Positions 51,101 through 60,011 are shown, counted from the first letter of the stretch. The stretch: DNA of 64,000 nt from an uncultured Azohydromonas sp. (GCF_937926365.1 NZ_CALAOH010000209.1:7101-71100); one strand, 5' to 3'. Notes: a model not told the origin generated them from the sequence alone. Numbers and translations: made by a program.

Positions 51101-52102
51101 ATGGCGAGGCTGAGCCTGGACGAGGCGCTGGGCCTCGCCGCCGCGGCGCTGGAGCGCGCCGGCGCCAACGCCGACATGGCCGCCTCCACCGCCCGCGCAC
51201 TGGTGCTGGCCGAGGCCCAGGGACTGGGCTCGCACGGCCTGGCGCGCGTGCCGCAGTACGCGACGCACCTGCGCCATGGGCGGGTGGACGGCCGCGCCGT
51301 GCCGCGCCTGCTCACGGCGCGCGGTGGCGCCGCGCTCGTGGACGCCCAGGACGGCCTGGCCTTCCCGGCCTGCGAGCTGGCTGTGCTCGAGGCGATCCGG
51401 CGCGCGCGCGAGTTCGGCGTGGCCTTCGCCGGCGTGACGCGCAGCCACCATGGCGGCGTGATGGCGGACCACCTGCGCCCCGTGGCCGCGGCGGGCCTGG
51501 TGGGCCTGGCCTTCGCCAACTCGCCGGCGGCCATGCCGGCGGCGGGCGGGCGCCATCCCATCTTCGGCACCAACCCGCTGGCCGCCGCCTTTCCGCGCCG
51601 CGGCCACGACCCGCTGCTGGTGGACCTGAGCCTGTCCGAGGTGGCGCGCGGCAAGCTGATGGTGGCCGCGCAGCAGGGCCGCTCCATTCCGGAAGGCTGG
51701 GCGCTGGACAAGGAGGGCCGCCCCACCACCGACCCGAAGGCCGGCATGGAGGGTTCGATGCTGCCCATCGGCGCGGCCACCAGCGCCAAGGGCGCGATGC
51801 TGGCGCTGGTGGTGGAGCTGCTGGTGACGGCGCTCATCGGTGGCCGCTACGGCTTCGAGGCCTCCAGCTTCTTCGTTGCCGAGGGCAACCGTCCCCGCAT
51901 CGGGCAGGCCTTCCTGGTGATCGATCCGGGCGCGCTGGCCGGCTCGCGCGAGTACCTGGACCGTGTCGAGGTACTGGTGCGGGAAATGCTGGTGGACGAA
52001 GGCGTGCGGCTGCCCGGCGCACGGCGCGAGCGGTTGCGGCACCGGGCGGAGACGGAAGGCATCGAGGTGGCGGACGCGCTGCTGGCGCAGCTGACGGCGT
52101 GA
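51101..52102 (+). CDS. Malate/L-lactate dehydrogenase-family oxidoreductase
   Basis: 333 residues of the Ldh_2 family (malate, L-sulfolactate, ureidoglycolate dehydrogenases), NAD(P)-dependent. Landmarks: ALVLAEAQGLGSHGLARVPQYATHLRHGRV at the N-terminus with the catalytic His, and FGVAFAGVTRSHHGGVMADHLRPVAAAGLVGLAFANSPAAMPAAGGRHPIFGTNPLAAAFPRRG, then VARGKLMVAAQQGRSIPEGWALDKEGRPTTDPKAG. The ATG 51101 follows a weak GAGGCACGG site; a TTG-started longer frame begins only just after the previous stop. Given the ssuD neighbour, sulfolactate or another hydroxy acid is an attractive substrate; malate/lactate cannot be excluded. Confidence 0.88.
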   Translation: MARLSLDEALGLAAAALERAGANADMAASTARALVLAEAQGLGSHGLARVPQYATHLRHGRVDGRAVPRLLTARGGAALVDAQDGLAFPACELAVLEAIRRAREFGVAFAGVTRSHHGGVMADHLRPVAAAGLVGLAFANSPAAMPAAGGRHPIFGTNPLAAAFPRRGHDPLLVDLSLSEVARGKLMVAAQQGRSIPEGWALDKEGRPTTDPKAGMEGSMLPIGAATSAKGAMLALVVELLVTALIGGRYGFEASSFFVAEGNRPRIGQAFLVIDPGALAGSREYLDRVEVLVREMLVDEGVRLPGARRERLRHRAETEGIEVADALLAQLTA

Positions 52103-52125
52103 TTCCGGTCCATGCCGGCCGACCG

Positions 52126-52836
52126 TCACCAGTGCATCCACTCCGCCAGCGCCCGCGACACGGCCTCGGGCTGCTCCATCGTGCTCATGTGGCCGCTGTC
52201 CTCGATCACGACCAGGCGCGAGCCCGGCACCATGGCGTGCATCTGCTCATGCCGCGACAGCGGGCTCCAGGCGTCCTCGCGCCCACAGGCCAGCAGCGTG
52301 CGGCAGCGCAGGTTGCGCAGCACCTCGCGCGCGTCGGGCCGGCCCAGCAGCGCCTTGATCTGCGCCTCGAAGATCGCCGGCGTCTGGCGCTCGATCATGT
52401 CCAGGATCCGCTCGAACAGCGGCGAGTCCAGGCGCGACGGATGCACCATGCCCCGCGCCCACACGCGTCCCATCTCGCGCATGCCCTTGTCGCGCGCCAT
52501 CTGCAGCAGCGCCATGCGCTTGGCGCGCTCCTGCTCGCCGGCAGGGCCCTCGGCCAGCGGGTCCATGCCCGTGTCGAGCAGCGCCAGCCGCTCCACGCGA
52601 TCGGGCGCCAGGCGCGCCACTTCGAGCGCCACGCGCCCCCCCATCGAGTGCCCGGCCAGCGAAAAGCGCTGCGCCGGCGCGATTTCCAGGACATGGCGCG
52701 CCATGCCGGTGATGGACGACAGCTCGCCATAGGACGGCACCACGCAGTCCGCGAAGCCCAGCGCTTCGCACTGCGCCGTCCACACGGCGGCGTCGCACAT
52801 CAGGCCCGGCAGCAACAGCACACACGGTCGCGTCAT
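52126..52836 (-). CDS. Alpha/beta hydrolase
   Basis: 236 residues. Catalytic triad candidates: nucleophile Ser 64 in AGHSMGG, an Asp in ACGREDAWSP and His in IEDSGHMSTMEQP. The cap region is short. AGGAGAGAAG precedes ATG 52836. It is the last gene of the leftward aromatic operon after ligB, 40 bp away. Similar hydrolases in such operons act as esterases or enol-lactonases, but the LigAB route needs no 3-oxoadipate enol-lactonase, so an ester cleavage that releases a phenolic acid is more plausible. Reaction not predictable. Confidence 0.85.
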   Translation of the reverse strand: MTRPCVLLLPGLMCDAAVWTAQCEALGFADCVVPSYGELSSITGMARHVLEIAPAQRFSLAGHSMGGRVALEVARLAPDRVERLALLDTGMDPLAEGPAGEQERAKRMALLQMARDKGMREMGRVWARGMVHPSRLDSPLFERILDMIERQTPAIFEAQIKALLGRPDAREVLRNLRCRTLLACGREDAWSPLSRHEQMHAMVPGSRLVVIEDSGHMSTMEQPEAVSRALAEWMHW

Positions 52837-52876
52837 GTTCTTCTCTCCTGGGTGCTTGCGCACCCGGTTTCCCTCG

Positions 52877-53731
52877 TCAGTTGTTCTCGAGAATCAGGTG
52901 GCCCACGGCCGTGTTCGAAGCGGGCACATGATAGAAGCGGTGCCTGAGCGTCGGCTTGGGGCCGCCGTTGACGTCGCTCATCGCGCCGCGCGCGATCAGC
53001 CACATCACCAGCTCGATGCCCTCGCTGCCGGCCTCGCGCACGTAGTCGATGTGCGGGATGCTGGCGGCGGCTTCCGGGTCGTCGATCAGCTTGTCCAGGA
53101 AGGCGTTGTCCCACTCGCGGTTGATCAGCCCCGCGCGCGGGCCCTGCAGCTGGTGGCTCATGCCGCCGGTGCCCCAGATCTGCACGTTGAGCGGCTCGTC
53201 ATAGCTCTCCACCGCCTTGCGGATGGCCTTGCCCAGATTGAAGCAGCGCCGGCCGCTGGGCACGGGGTACTGCACCACGTTGACCGCGAAGGGAATCACC
53301 GGGCAGGGCCAGGCCTCGGGCTGGCCGAACATCAGCGACAGCGGCACCGTCAGGCCGTGGTCCACGTCCATCCTGTTGACGATGGTCAGGTCGAAGTCGT
53401 CCTGGATCACGGACTGCGCGATGTGCGAGGCCAGCTCCGGATGGCCGATGACCTTGGGCACCGGGCGCGGGCCCCAGCCCTCGTCGGCGGGCTGGAACTC
53501 CGCCCCCGTGCCGATGGCGAAGGTGGGAATGATGTCCAGGCTGAAGGCCGTGGCGTGGTCGTTGTAGACCAGGAAGATCACGTCGGGCTTGTTCTCCTTC
53601 TCCCACTGCTTGGAGAAGTCGTAGCCCTGGAACACCGGCTGCCAGTAGGGCTCCTGGGTCTTGCCCAGGTCCAGGCTGGCGCCGATGGCCGGCACGTGCG
53701 AGGTGTAGATGGATGCGGTGATGCGGGCCAT
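52877..53731 (-). CDS. ligB: Protocatechuate 4,5-dioxygenase beta (catalytic) subunit
   Basis: 284 residues. Extradiol LigB fold; with LigA it cleaves protocatechuate between C4 and C5 to 4-carboxy-2-hydroxymuconate semialdehyde. The Fe(II) ligands of the family fall in place: His12 (TSHVPAIG), His59 (YNDHATAF) and Glu240 (SEGIEL); the catalytic His is His193 (GGMSHQLQG). Compared with LigB of Sphingobium, the loops shift by about two residues. It starts one base after the ligA stop. The following hydrolase gene lies 40 bp on. Confidence 0.95.
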   Translation of the reverse strand: MARITASIYTSHVPAIGASLDLGKTQEPYWQPVFQGYDFSKQWEKENKPDVIFLVYNDHATAFSLDIIPTFAIGTGAEFQPADEGWGPRPVPKVIGHPELASHIAQSVIQDDFDLTIVNRMDVDHGLTVPLSLMFGQPEAWPCPVIPFAVNVVQYPVPSGRRCFNLGKAIRKAVESYDEPLNVQIWGTGGMSHQLQGPRAGLINREWDNAFLDKLIDDPEAAASIPHIDYVREAGSEGIELVMWLIARGAMSDVNGGPKPTLRHRFYHVPASNTAVGHLILENN

Positions 53732-53732
53732 G

Positions 53733-54176
53733 TCAGCCCTCCTTCCCGGGTTGCCGCGATGGCGGCTGGGGTTGCTGGGCCTGCGGGCGCTGCTGCTCGT
53801 GCAGGTAGCGGTTGCCTTCCGGCGAACGGCCGCCGGCGAGCATCATCTGGGCGTAGGCCTGCTCCGTCATGCCGGTCATGCTGCCCACCATCTTCTGCAC
53901 GCTGACGCCGTCGGTGGCGCCGATCTTGACCAGAAAGTAGATGTTGCCGCCCAGTTCGATGCAGCGGTTGAGGTCGCGCGCCAGCACGGCCTGCTTCTGC
54001 TCCTCCGTCATCGGCCACTGGTCCAGGTAGGCGCGCTCGCCGGCCTTGAACTTCTCACGGTTCGCGGCCTTCATCAGCGACATGCAGAACTGGTTGAGCC
54101 AGTAGCCTTTGCGCGACTGCTCGGCATCGAACATCGTCGTGCCGGGCACGTCCTTGTAGGGCTTGTCGAGTGCCAT
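53733..54176 (-). CDS. ligA: Protocatechuate 4,5-dioxygenase alpha subunit
   Basis: 147 residues, typical for LigA (about 130-140) with a short Gln/Pro-rich C-terminal extension (AQQPQPPSRQPGKEG). Family signature: MALDKPYKDVPGTTMFDAEQSRKGYWLNQFCMSLMKAANREKFKAGERAYLDQWPMTEEQKQAVLARDLNRCIELGGNIYFLVKIGATDGVSVQKMVGSMTGMTEQAYAQMMLAGGRSPEGN. The ATG 54176 overlaps the last base of the upstream Rieske oxygenase stop codon. The stop is one base before ligB, so the two subunits are translated together. Longer readings of the frame run back into the oxygenase gene antisense-like sequence and are rejected. Confidence 0.95.
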   Translation of the reverse strand: MALDKPYKDVPGTTMFDAEQSRKGYWLNQFCMSLMKAANREKFKAGERAYLDQWPMTEEQKQAVLARDLNRCIELGGNIYFLVKIGATDGVSVQKMVGSMTGMTEQAYAQMMLAGGRSPEGNRYLHEQQRPQAQQPQPPSRQPGKEG

Positions 54177-55255
54177 TACTTCGCCGCCTCCCCCACGCTG
54201 GCGGCGCTGCCGGCGTCGGCCTTGGCCGCCGTCTGCTGCGCCAGCAGCCGGTCGATGACGCGGCGCGACTGCAGGCCGCCGGCATCGATGTTGAGCATCA
54301 GCAGCTTGCGATCGGGCCACAACGAGATGTTGGCCTGCTGGCGTTCCAGCATCTGCAGGTCCTCGCCGAAGACCTTGCCCTGCCCTTCGCGGATGGAGAG
54401 CGTGAGCGCCGGGTCCTGCGGCTTGAAGTGCCGCGCCATGCCCCAGAAGTAGTGGTGCGAGGTCTCGGTTTCCGGGGTGATGAAGTCCACCACGATGGCA
54501 TAGACCTTCTTGTCCGCCGGCGCGTCCTTGCCGCCCTGGCCGGCCAGCGCCACCCCGACCTCGATCATCACGTGCGTGGGCGGCGTGAAGTGGCACACCT
54601 GCCAGCGGTCCACGCGCTGGTCATCGGGCAGGCCGTGGCCGCGCAGCGCCAGCTTCCAGAACGGCGGCGCCTCGGGCAGGTCGTTCATGAAGCGGCTGGT
54701 CATCACGTGGTCGCCCTCCGCCTTCGTGGTGCACGGCGTCTCGTCGATCTCCTTCTGCCCGATGGACGTGGAGTGCACGTAGGTCTCGTGCGTGAGGTCC
54801 ATCAGGTTGTCGATCATGAGCCGGTAGTCGGCCTTGACGTGGTAGTAGCCGCCGCCATAGGCCCACTCGGGATCGTTGGCCCATTGCAGGTCGGGAATGA
54901 GCGCGGGGTCGGCCTGCGCCCGGTCTCCGGGCCAGACCCAGATGAAGCCGTGGCGCTCCTCCACCGCGTAGCTCTTGATGCACGGGAAGCCCCGCACGCG
55001 CTGCCCCGGCATGCCGACGGCCTTGCCGTCGCAGCCCATCTCCAGCCCGTGGTAGCCGCACACCAGCTTGCCGTCGCTGACGAAGCCCAGCGACAGCGGC
55101 GCGCCGCGGTGAGGGCAAAAATCCTCCACCGCCGCGGGCGAGCCGTCGGCCTGGCGGTAAAAGACGATGGCCTCGTTGCAGACCTTGCGGCCCAGCGGCT
55201 TGCCCTCGATCTCCTCGGGCTTGCAGGCGACGTACCAGGCGTTCTTCAGAAACAT
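54176..55255 (-). CDS. Rieske aromatic oxygenase, VanA (vanillate O-demethylase) type
   Basis: 359 residues. The [2Fe-2S] Rieske ligands are C47, H49 (FCPHRGAP) and C66, H69 (VCGYHG); the mononuclear Fe site is in MIDNLMDLTHETYVHS, with H156 and H161. This size and pattern match VanA and similar O-demethylases and decarboxylating oxygenases that act on monocyclic aromatic acids. The downstream LigAB genes imply that the product is protocatechuate, so vanillate is the best guess. A VanB-like reductase is not in this operon and must come from elsewhere. ATG 55255 starts MFLKNAWYVAC. Confidence 0.85.
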   Translation of the reverse strand: MFLKNAWYVACKPEEIEGKPLGRKVCNEAIVFYRQADGSPAAVEDFCPHRGAPLSLGFVSDGKLVCGYHGLEMGCDGKAVGMPGQRVRGFPCIKSYAVEERHGFIWVWPGDRAQADPALIPDLQWANDPEWAYGGGYYHVKADYRLMIDNLMDLTHETYVHSTSIGQKEIDETPCTTKAEGDHVMTSRFMNDLPEAPPFWKLALRGHGLPDDQRVDRWQVCHFTPPTHVMIEVGVALAGQGGKDAPADKKVYAIVVDFITPETETSHHYFWGMARHFKPQDPALTLSIREGQGKVFGEDLQMLERQQANISLWPDRKLLMLNIDAGGLQSRRVIDRLLAQQTAAKADAGSAASVGEAAK

Positions 55256-55312
55256 GTTGGGTCCTGTGGAAGAAGTGGTTGCGGGCGTATGCGTTTGGGG
55301 TGGCGACCGCGG

Positions 55313-56656
55313 TCAATGCGCCGCCGCGTGGGTCCGCGACTGGCCCGGCGCCGAGCGGCCGGTGCCGACGGCCATCACGGCCAGCGCCCCGGCCACCAGC
55401 GGCAGCGCGTAGGCGTAGTAGAGCGACGCGGGTTGCCAGCCGCCGTCGAGCAGCAGGCCGGCGGTCAGCGGGGCGACGATGGCGCCGATGCGGCCGATAC
55501 CGATGGCCCAGCCCAGGCCGGTGGTGCGCACCGCCGCCGGGTACGTGACCGGTGCGAAGGCATACAAGCCCGCCATCGAGGCGAAGAGGAAGACGCCCAT
55601 GCCGAAGGCCGCCGCGAAGGCCAGGCCCAGGGCCCCCGACACCGCGCCGAACAGCGCCGTGAACAGGGCATAGACCAGGAAGGCCGCCACCGTGAGATGG
55701 GCCAGCCGCATGCGCAGCGCCAGGGCGCCGAAGAGGCTGCCGCCGACGATGCCGCCGAGGTTGATCAGCACGCCGCCGGTGACGCCCTGCTGGGCCGACA
55801 GCCCGGCTTGCACCAGCAGCTTGGGCGTCCAGCTCAGCGAGAAGTACACGCTGAACATCAGCAGGAAGAAGGCCGTCCAGAGCATCAGCGTCGGACGCGC
55901 CAGGCCGTTCTTGAACAGGCCGGCCACGGCATTGCCCTCGGGGGCCGCCGCACCGTAGGCGGCGCGCTCGGGCAGTTGCTGCAGCGCGGGGCGCTGCATG
56001 AAGCCCAGGATGCGGTTGAGCTTCTCCAGCGCGCCGGCCGGGCGGCGGGCGATGAGGAAGTCCACCGACTCGGGCAACCGCCACAGCACGATGGGAATCA
56101 TCACCGCCGTGGTCAGGCCGCCGAACACGAACACCGAGCGCCAGCCGTAGTGCTGCAGCAGCCAGGCCGCCACCAGCCCGCCCAGCGTCGCGCCGATGGG
56201 ATAGCCCGTGGCCTGCAGCGCCACGGCGGTGCTGCGCCACTTCAGCGAGGAGTACTCGGCCGTGATGACGCCCACGCTGGCGAGCATGCCGCCGATGCCC
56301 ACGCCGGTGAGCCCGCGCAGCCCGACGAGCTGCAGGTGGCTCTGCGCGATGCCCGACAGCAGCATGCCCGCGGCAATGACGATCAGGCACAGCACGATGA
56401 CGGGCTGGCGGCCCATGCGGTCGGCCAGCGGGGCCACGAACAGCGAGCCCACCGCCATGCCCACCAGGCCCGCGCTGAACAGCAGGCCGAGCTGGGCGCC
56501 GTTGAGCTTCCACTCCGCCGCCACGCTGGAGGCCGTGAAGGCCATCACCAGCACGTCGAAGCCGTCGAGCATGATGAGCATCACGCAGATCGCCACGGCG
56601 ACCCACTGGAAGCGGCTCATGGCGCTCTCTTCGAGCGTCTTGCGGATGTCGTTCAT
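55313..56656 (-). CDS. MFS transporter, aromatic acid:H+ symporter (AAHS) type
   Basis: 447 residues, about 12 membrane helices. The AAHS markers are visible: an Asp in TM1 (MLIMLDGFDVLVMAFTASSV), the GLLFSAGLVGMAVGSLFVAPLADRMGRQ cytoplasmic loop (DRxGRR-type), and RGLTGVGIGGMLASVGVITAEYSS. Relatives import vanillate (VanK), protocatechuate and 4-hydroxybenzoate (PcaK). AAAGGGA precedes ATG 56656. First gene of the operon transporter-vanA-ligA-ligB-hydrolase; 57 bp lie between it and the oxygenase gene. Confidence 0.9.
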   Translation of the reverse strand: MNDIRKTLEESAMSRFQWVAVAICVMLIMLDGFDVLVMAFTASSVAAEWKLNGAQLGLLFSAGLVGMAVGSLFVAPLADRMGRQPVIVLCLIVIAAGMLLSGIAQSHLQLVGLRGLTGVGIGGMLASVGVITAEYSSLKWRSTAVALQATGYPIGATLGGLVAAWLLQHYGWRSVFVFGGLTTAVMIPIVLWRLPESVDFLIARRPAGALEKLNRILGFMQRPALQQLPERAAYGAAAPEGNAVAGLFKNGLARPTLMLWTAFFLLMFSVYFSLSWTPKLLVQAGLSAQQGVTGGVLINLGGIVGGSLFGALALRMRLAHLTVAAFLVYALFTALFGAVSGALGLAFAAAFGMGVFLFASMAGLYAFAPVTYPAAVRTTGLGWAIGIGRIGAIVAPLTAGLLLDGGWQPASLYYAYALPLVAGALAVMAVGTGRSAPGQSRTHAAAH

Positions 56657-57079
56657 ACAAGTCCCTTTCGAGGAACAGGTTGTCTCCTCAGCGTTCATGG
56701 CAATCGACCCGCCTCACGGCGAATGGGGTCATGCAAAGGCTGCGGATGGGTTTGATGGGCTTGTCGGCATACCGCGCGACGATCGCCCGGCGCGGCGCCT
56801 TGTTGCGCAGCCGAAGCATCACCGCGGCGGCCTTCGGCGACCAATGCCAAACAGGGGCGGAGCTATCAGTTCTGTTTATGGTTGCCCGGGCACCTTCGTG
56901 CGTCACCGCCTGAGCACCTGCGCGAGCGCTTGCAATTCGCTCGTCCTGAGGCGGCCTCCCTCGCTCTGCGGGGCATCCTGGGCCTGCGCGGCAGCGGCAA
57001 TGCCCAAGCACGGTAGGGAGGCCCAGCATTTCACCCGGGTAATATAAAAATTCTTTTTACCCGGGTAATATCATGCGCC
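56657..57079. other. Divergent intergenic region between the aromatic operon and DUF2239 gene
   Basis: 423 bp. The right end holds the tandem TTACCCGGGTAA-type sites described separately, placed before the DUF2239 gene. The rest should include the promoter of the leftward aromatic operon. A/T-rich patches are at 56855-56885 (CTATCAGTTCTGTTTATGG) and 57041-57058. No regulator gene is adjacent, and no reliable -35/-10 pair was identified. Confidence 0.4.
57031..57068. promoter_or_regulatory. Tandem palindromic sites before the DUF2239 gene
   Basis: TCACCCGGGTAA at 57031-57042 and the perfect palindrome TTACCCGGGTAA at 57057-57068; the ACCCGGGTAATAT unit repeats with a 26-bp period, centre to centre. 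The interval contains AATATAAAAATTCTTTTT. The second site ends 11 bp before the ATG. This is consistent with cooperative binding by a dimeric repressor. Confidence 0.65.
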
Positions 57080-57697
57080 ATGAGCACGGAAACTTCAGCC
57101 CCCATCCCCGTCCCGGAAGGACGGCAGTTCACGGCCTTCCAGGGCCATCGGCGCCTGGCGTCCGGTGCCATGGAAGCCGTCATGCGCGCAGCCGCCCGCG
57201 CCGCGGAGGACCTGGAGCCGTCCGAGCCGGTGCTGGTGTTCGATGACGCGACGGGCGTCCAGACCGACCTGGGCGCGCTGGCCACGCCCGCGGCGGCGGC
57301 CGGAGCGCCCGCACCGGTGCAGCCGGGCGGACAACCCGCGCGTCAGGCCGGACGCCCCAGGCTGGGCGTGGTCGCGAAGGAGGTAACGCTGCTGCCCCGG
57401 CATTGGGAGTGGCTGGCCCTGCAGCCGGGCGGCGCCTCGGTCACCTTGCGCCGGCTGGTGGACGAGGCTCGGCGCAGCCAAGGCCCGCGCGAAGCCGTGC
57501 GGGCGGCGCAGGAGCGCTGCTACCGCTTCCTGCATGCGATCGCCGGCAACCTGCCGGGCTATGAGGACGCGCTGCGTGCGCTGTACCGGGCGGACGCCGA
57601 GGGTTTCAATGGCGCCATGCAAGCCTGGCCGCAGGATGTGCGGGAGTACGCCGCCGGCCTGGCAGCGGCGGCGTTTGCCGAGGGTGGCGCGGCCTGA
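57080..57697 (+). CDS. DUF2239-family protein
   Basis: 205 residues. Family signature near the middle: GRPRLGVVAKEVTLLPRHWEWLALQPGGASVTLRRLVDEARR; the N-terminus has FTAFQGHRRLASGAMEAVMRAAARAAEDLEPSEPVLVFDDATGVQTDL, also typical. Function unknown; the REVTLLPRHWxWL motif is short, conserved and basic/aromatic, so a nucleic-acid or regulatory role is conceivable. ATG 57080 lacks a Shine-Dalgarno sequence (TATCATGCGCC before it) and lies just after the tandem palindromes, so transcription may start close to the start codon. An out-of-frame ATG at 57073 is rejected. It is divergent from the aromatic operon, and convergent with the antiporter gene. Confidence 0.8.
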   Translation: MSTETSAPIPVPEGRQFTAFQGHRRLASGAMEAVMRAAARAAEDLEPSEPVLVFDDATGVQTDLGALATPAAAAGAPAPVQPGGQPARQAGRPRLGVVAKEVTLLPRHWEWLALQPGGASVTLRRLVDEARRSQGPREAVRAAQERCYRFLHAIAGNLPGYEDALRALYRADAEGFNGAMQAWPQDVREYAAGLAAAAFAEGGAA

Positions 57698-57747
57698 GGC
57701 AGTAGCCCGCGCAACCGGCCTGCCGAGCGGCGTTCCCGGTGCCGGTT

Positions 57748-59001
57748 CTAGGCCTCGGCCATGGCGGCACCGCCACCGACGCGGCGCATGACCCAGTTGA
57801 ACAGCGGCGTGGCCATCAGCGTGGTCAGCACCGCCATCAGCACCAGCACCGAGAACAGGCCCGGCAGGATGACCCCGGCGGCCAGGCCGATGTTGATGAT
57901 GATCAGCTCCATCAGCCCGCGCGCGTTCATCAGCGCGCCGATGGCCATGGCGTCGGTGTTGGACTCGCCGCTCAGCCGTGCCGCGGCCCAGCAGGCCACC
58001 AGCTTGCCGCCAAAGGACGCGGCCAGGATCGCCAGCGCGGCCACGAAGATGGCCGGCTCGAACAACATGTCCAGCCGCGTGTTCAGGCCCGAGTACGTGA
58101 AGAACATCGGCAGCAGGAACACCACGACGAAGGGCTGCAGCGCCGCGCGCAGCTTCTCGGTCAGCGGCCCGCGTGGCATGACGCAGCCCAGCAGGAAGCC
58201 GCCGAACACCGCATGGATGCCGATCGCATCCATCGCGAAGGCGCACAGCGAAAACAGCGCCAGCACCGCGGCCAGCAGGCTGCTGGGCAGGGGCTGGTCC
58301 GGGCGCACCCAGCTCGCCAATTGCCGCAGCAACCTGCGGCCCACGAAGATCATGAACAGCGCGAAGCCGATGCCGCCGCCGATGGCCGCATAGGCGCCGG
58401 ACCAGCTGCCGCCGAAGCTCGCCAGCACGATGGCCAGGATGCACCACGCGGCGGCGTCGTCCACCGCGCCGGCGGTCAGCGCCAGCGTGCCCAGCGAGGT
58501 GCCCGCCAACCCGCGCTCGTGAATGATGCGGGCCAGCATCGGGAACGCGGTGATGGCGATGGCGGCGCCCAGGAACAGCGCGGCCTCGCCTTGCCGCGCC
58601 TTGTCAGCAAACAGGCCGGGCACCGTGTGCAGCCACGGCGTCAGCGCGAAGGCCAGCATGAAGGGCAGCACGATGCCCGCGATGGATACCGACATCGCGC
58701 TGCGCGCGCGCGACTTGAAGTGGTCGGCCCGGAACTCCGTGCCGACGAGGAACATGTACAGGCCCACACCAAGCTGCGCGGCGACGTAGAGCATGCCCAT
58801 GGTCGGCTTGGGGAACAGCGCCTGTTGCAGGCCGGGCGACAGCAGGCCGAACAGCGAAGGGCCGAGCATCACGCCGGCGATCATCTCGCCCACGACCTGC
58901 GGCTGGCCCAGGCGCTGAGCCAGGCGCCCCACCAGCTGGGACACCAGGACGATCACCGCCGCCTGGGCAAAGAAGTAGACCGAGAGCTGCGAAGGAGGCA
59001 T
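57748..59001 (-). CDS. CPA2-family cation:proton antiporter
   Basis: 417 residues, about 12-13 hydrophobic helices, resembling KefB/GerN-type Na+(K+)/H+ antiporters. Key stretches: VGRLAQRLGQPQVVGEMIAGVMLGPSLFGLL at the N-terminus, AALFLGAAIAITAFPMLARIIHERG with GTLALTAGAVDDAAAWCILAIV (the DD pair that carries ion translocation in the family), and IHAVFGGFLLGCVMPRG. It lacks the C-terminal RCK/TrkA domain of Kef proteins. The start ATG 59001 is upstream of a Pro-rich leader; no good ribosome site was seen. Standalone gene. Confidence 0.87.
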   Translation of the reverse strand: MPPSQLSVYFFAQAAVIVLVSQLVGRLAQRLGQPQVVGEMIAGVMLGPSLFGLLSPGLQQALFPKPTMGMLYVAAQLGVGLYMFLVGTEFRADHFKSRARSAMSVSIAGIVLPFMLAFALTPWLHTVPGLFADKARQGEAALFLGAAIAITAFPMLARIIHERGLAGTSLGTLALTAGAVDDAAAWCILAIVLASFGGSWSGAYAAIGGGIGFALFMIFVGRRLLRQLASWVRPDQPLPSSLLAAVLALFSLCAFAMDAIGIHAVFGGFLLGCVMPRGPLTEKLRAALQPFVVVFLLPMFFTYSGLNTRLDMLFEPAIFVAALAILAASFGGKLVACWAAARLSGESNTDAMAIGALMNARGLMELIIINIGLAAGVILPGLFSVLVLMAVLTTLMATPLFNWVMRRVGGGAAMAEA

Positions 59002-59179
59002 GGCGGTAGGCGGGGAAACCTGGGGACGTTCAGGGGGCGCGGGATTATGGGCCGTGCCGCCTCCTTCGCCCCACCGCCCATCCCGCGCCGCGGCATCCCG
59101 CCCATGAACACCGGCCATGCCGTTGCAGGCGCATCGGCATGGCCGGCCGGCGGAGGGCGCCGGCGCCTGGAACGGCGTC

Positions 59180-59938
59180 TCAGCTCCTGAGCTTCAGCAC
59201 CAGCCGGCCCAGATCGTCCAGGGCCGGCACGCTGGCCAGGGCGGTCAAGGCCAGCGCCAGTGGCACCGTGGCGGCGTAGCCCAAATGCTTGAAGCCCAAC
59301 GCCCCGAACACGCCACCCATGAAGAAGCACACCGCCAGCAAGGCCAGGATCTGCAGGCGCGCCCGGTCCGCCCGCACGCGCGGCGCGTCGGCCGCGCGCG
59401 ACGCGTTCCAGTACGCCAGCTTGCCCAGCTCGATGCCCAGGTCGGTCACGAGGCCCGTGACGTGCGTCGTGCGGATCTCCGCCCGGGACAGCTTGGTGAT
59501 GAGGGCGTTCTGCAGCCCCATGATGAAGCTCAGCAGCATGACGGTGAACGGCACGAACAGGCCGTGGATTTGCGCCAACCGCTCACCCAGGGCGCCGAAG
59601 CCCAGCAGCAGCAGGGCCTCGAACATCAGCGGCAGCGCGAACTCGCTGTGCAGGCGGTGGCGCCGCGCCAGGTTCACCAGGATCGCGGAGCATGCCGCGC
59701 CGGACACGAAGGACAACAGCGCTCCCAGGCCGGCCAGGTATTCCCGCAGTTCTCCCAGCGCGAGGTGATCGGCCATCGCCGACACGACGCCGGTCATGTG
59801 CGAGGTGTACTGGTGCACCGCCAGGAAGCCGCCCGCATTGGCCGCGCCGGCGACGAAGGCGAGCACCAGGCCGAGCTGGCGGTTGGCATCCGTGCTGCGC
59901 TCGCGCCCCGTCAACTTCCTGGCGTACCGGATCGGCAT
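59180..59938 (-). CDS. DUF1275 (YoaK) family membrane protein
   Basis: 252 residues, with about seven hydrophobic helices. Landmarks of the family: LGLVLAFVAGAANAGGFLAVHQYTSHMTGVVSAMADHLALGE at the N-terminus and MGLQNALITKLSRAEIRTTHVTGLVTDLGIELG in the middle. Function unknown; often annotated as a membrane protein of unknown role. Divergent from the ribbon-helix-helix gene at 60062, whose operator lies in the shared 123-bp region, so that protein may also regulate this gene. Confidence 0.87.
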   Translation of the reverse strand: MPIRYARKLTGRERSTDANRQLGLVLAFVAGAANAGGFLAVHQYTSHMTGVVSAMADHLALGELREYLAGLGALLSFVSGAACSAILVNLARRHRLHSEFALPLMFEALLLLGFGALGERLAQIHGLFVPFTVMLLSFIMGLQNALITKLSRAEIRTTHVTGLVTDLGIELGKLAYWNASRAADAPRVRADRARLQILALLAVCFFMGGVFGALGFKHLGYAATVPLALALTALASVPALDDLGRLVLKLRS

Positions 59939-60011
59939 GGTTTCTCGCCTCGACCAACACGGGACACCGCCGCCACAGGCAAACGGCCGAATCCGTTGGC
60001 ATGTTAATCAA

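Noticed and set aside
57073..57079. Upstream ATG before the DUF2239 gene
   Set aside because: It is in a different frame and would not give the conserved protein.
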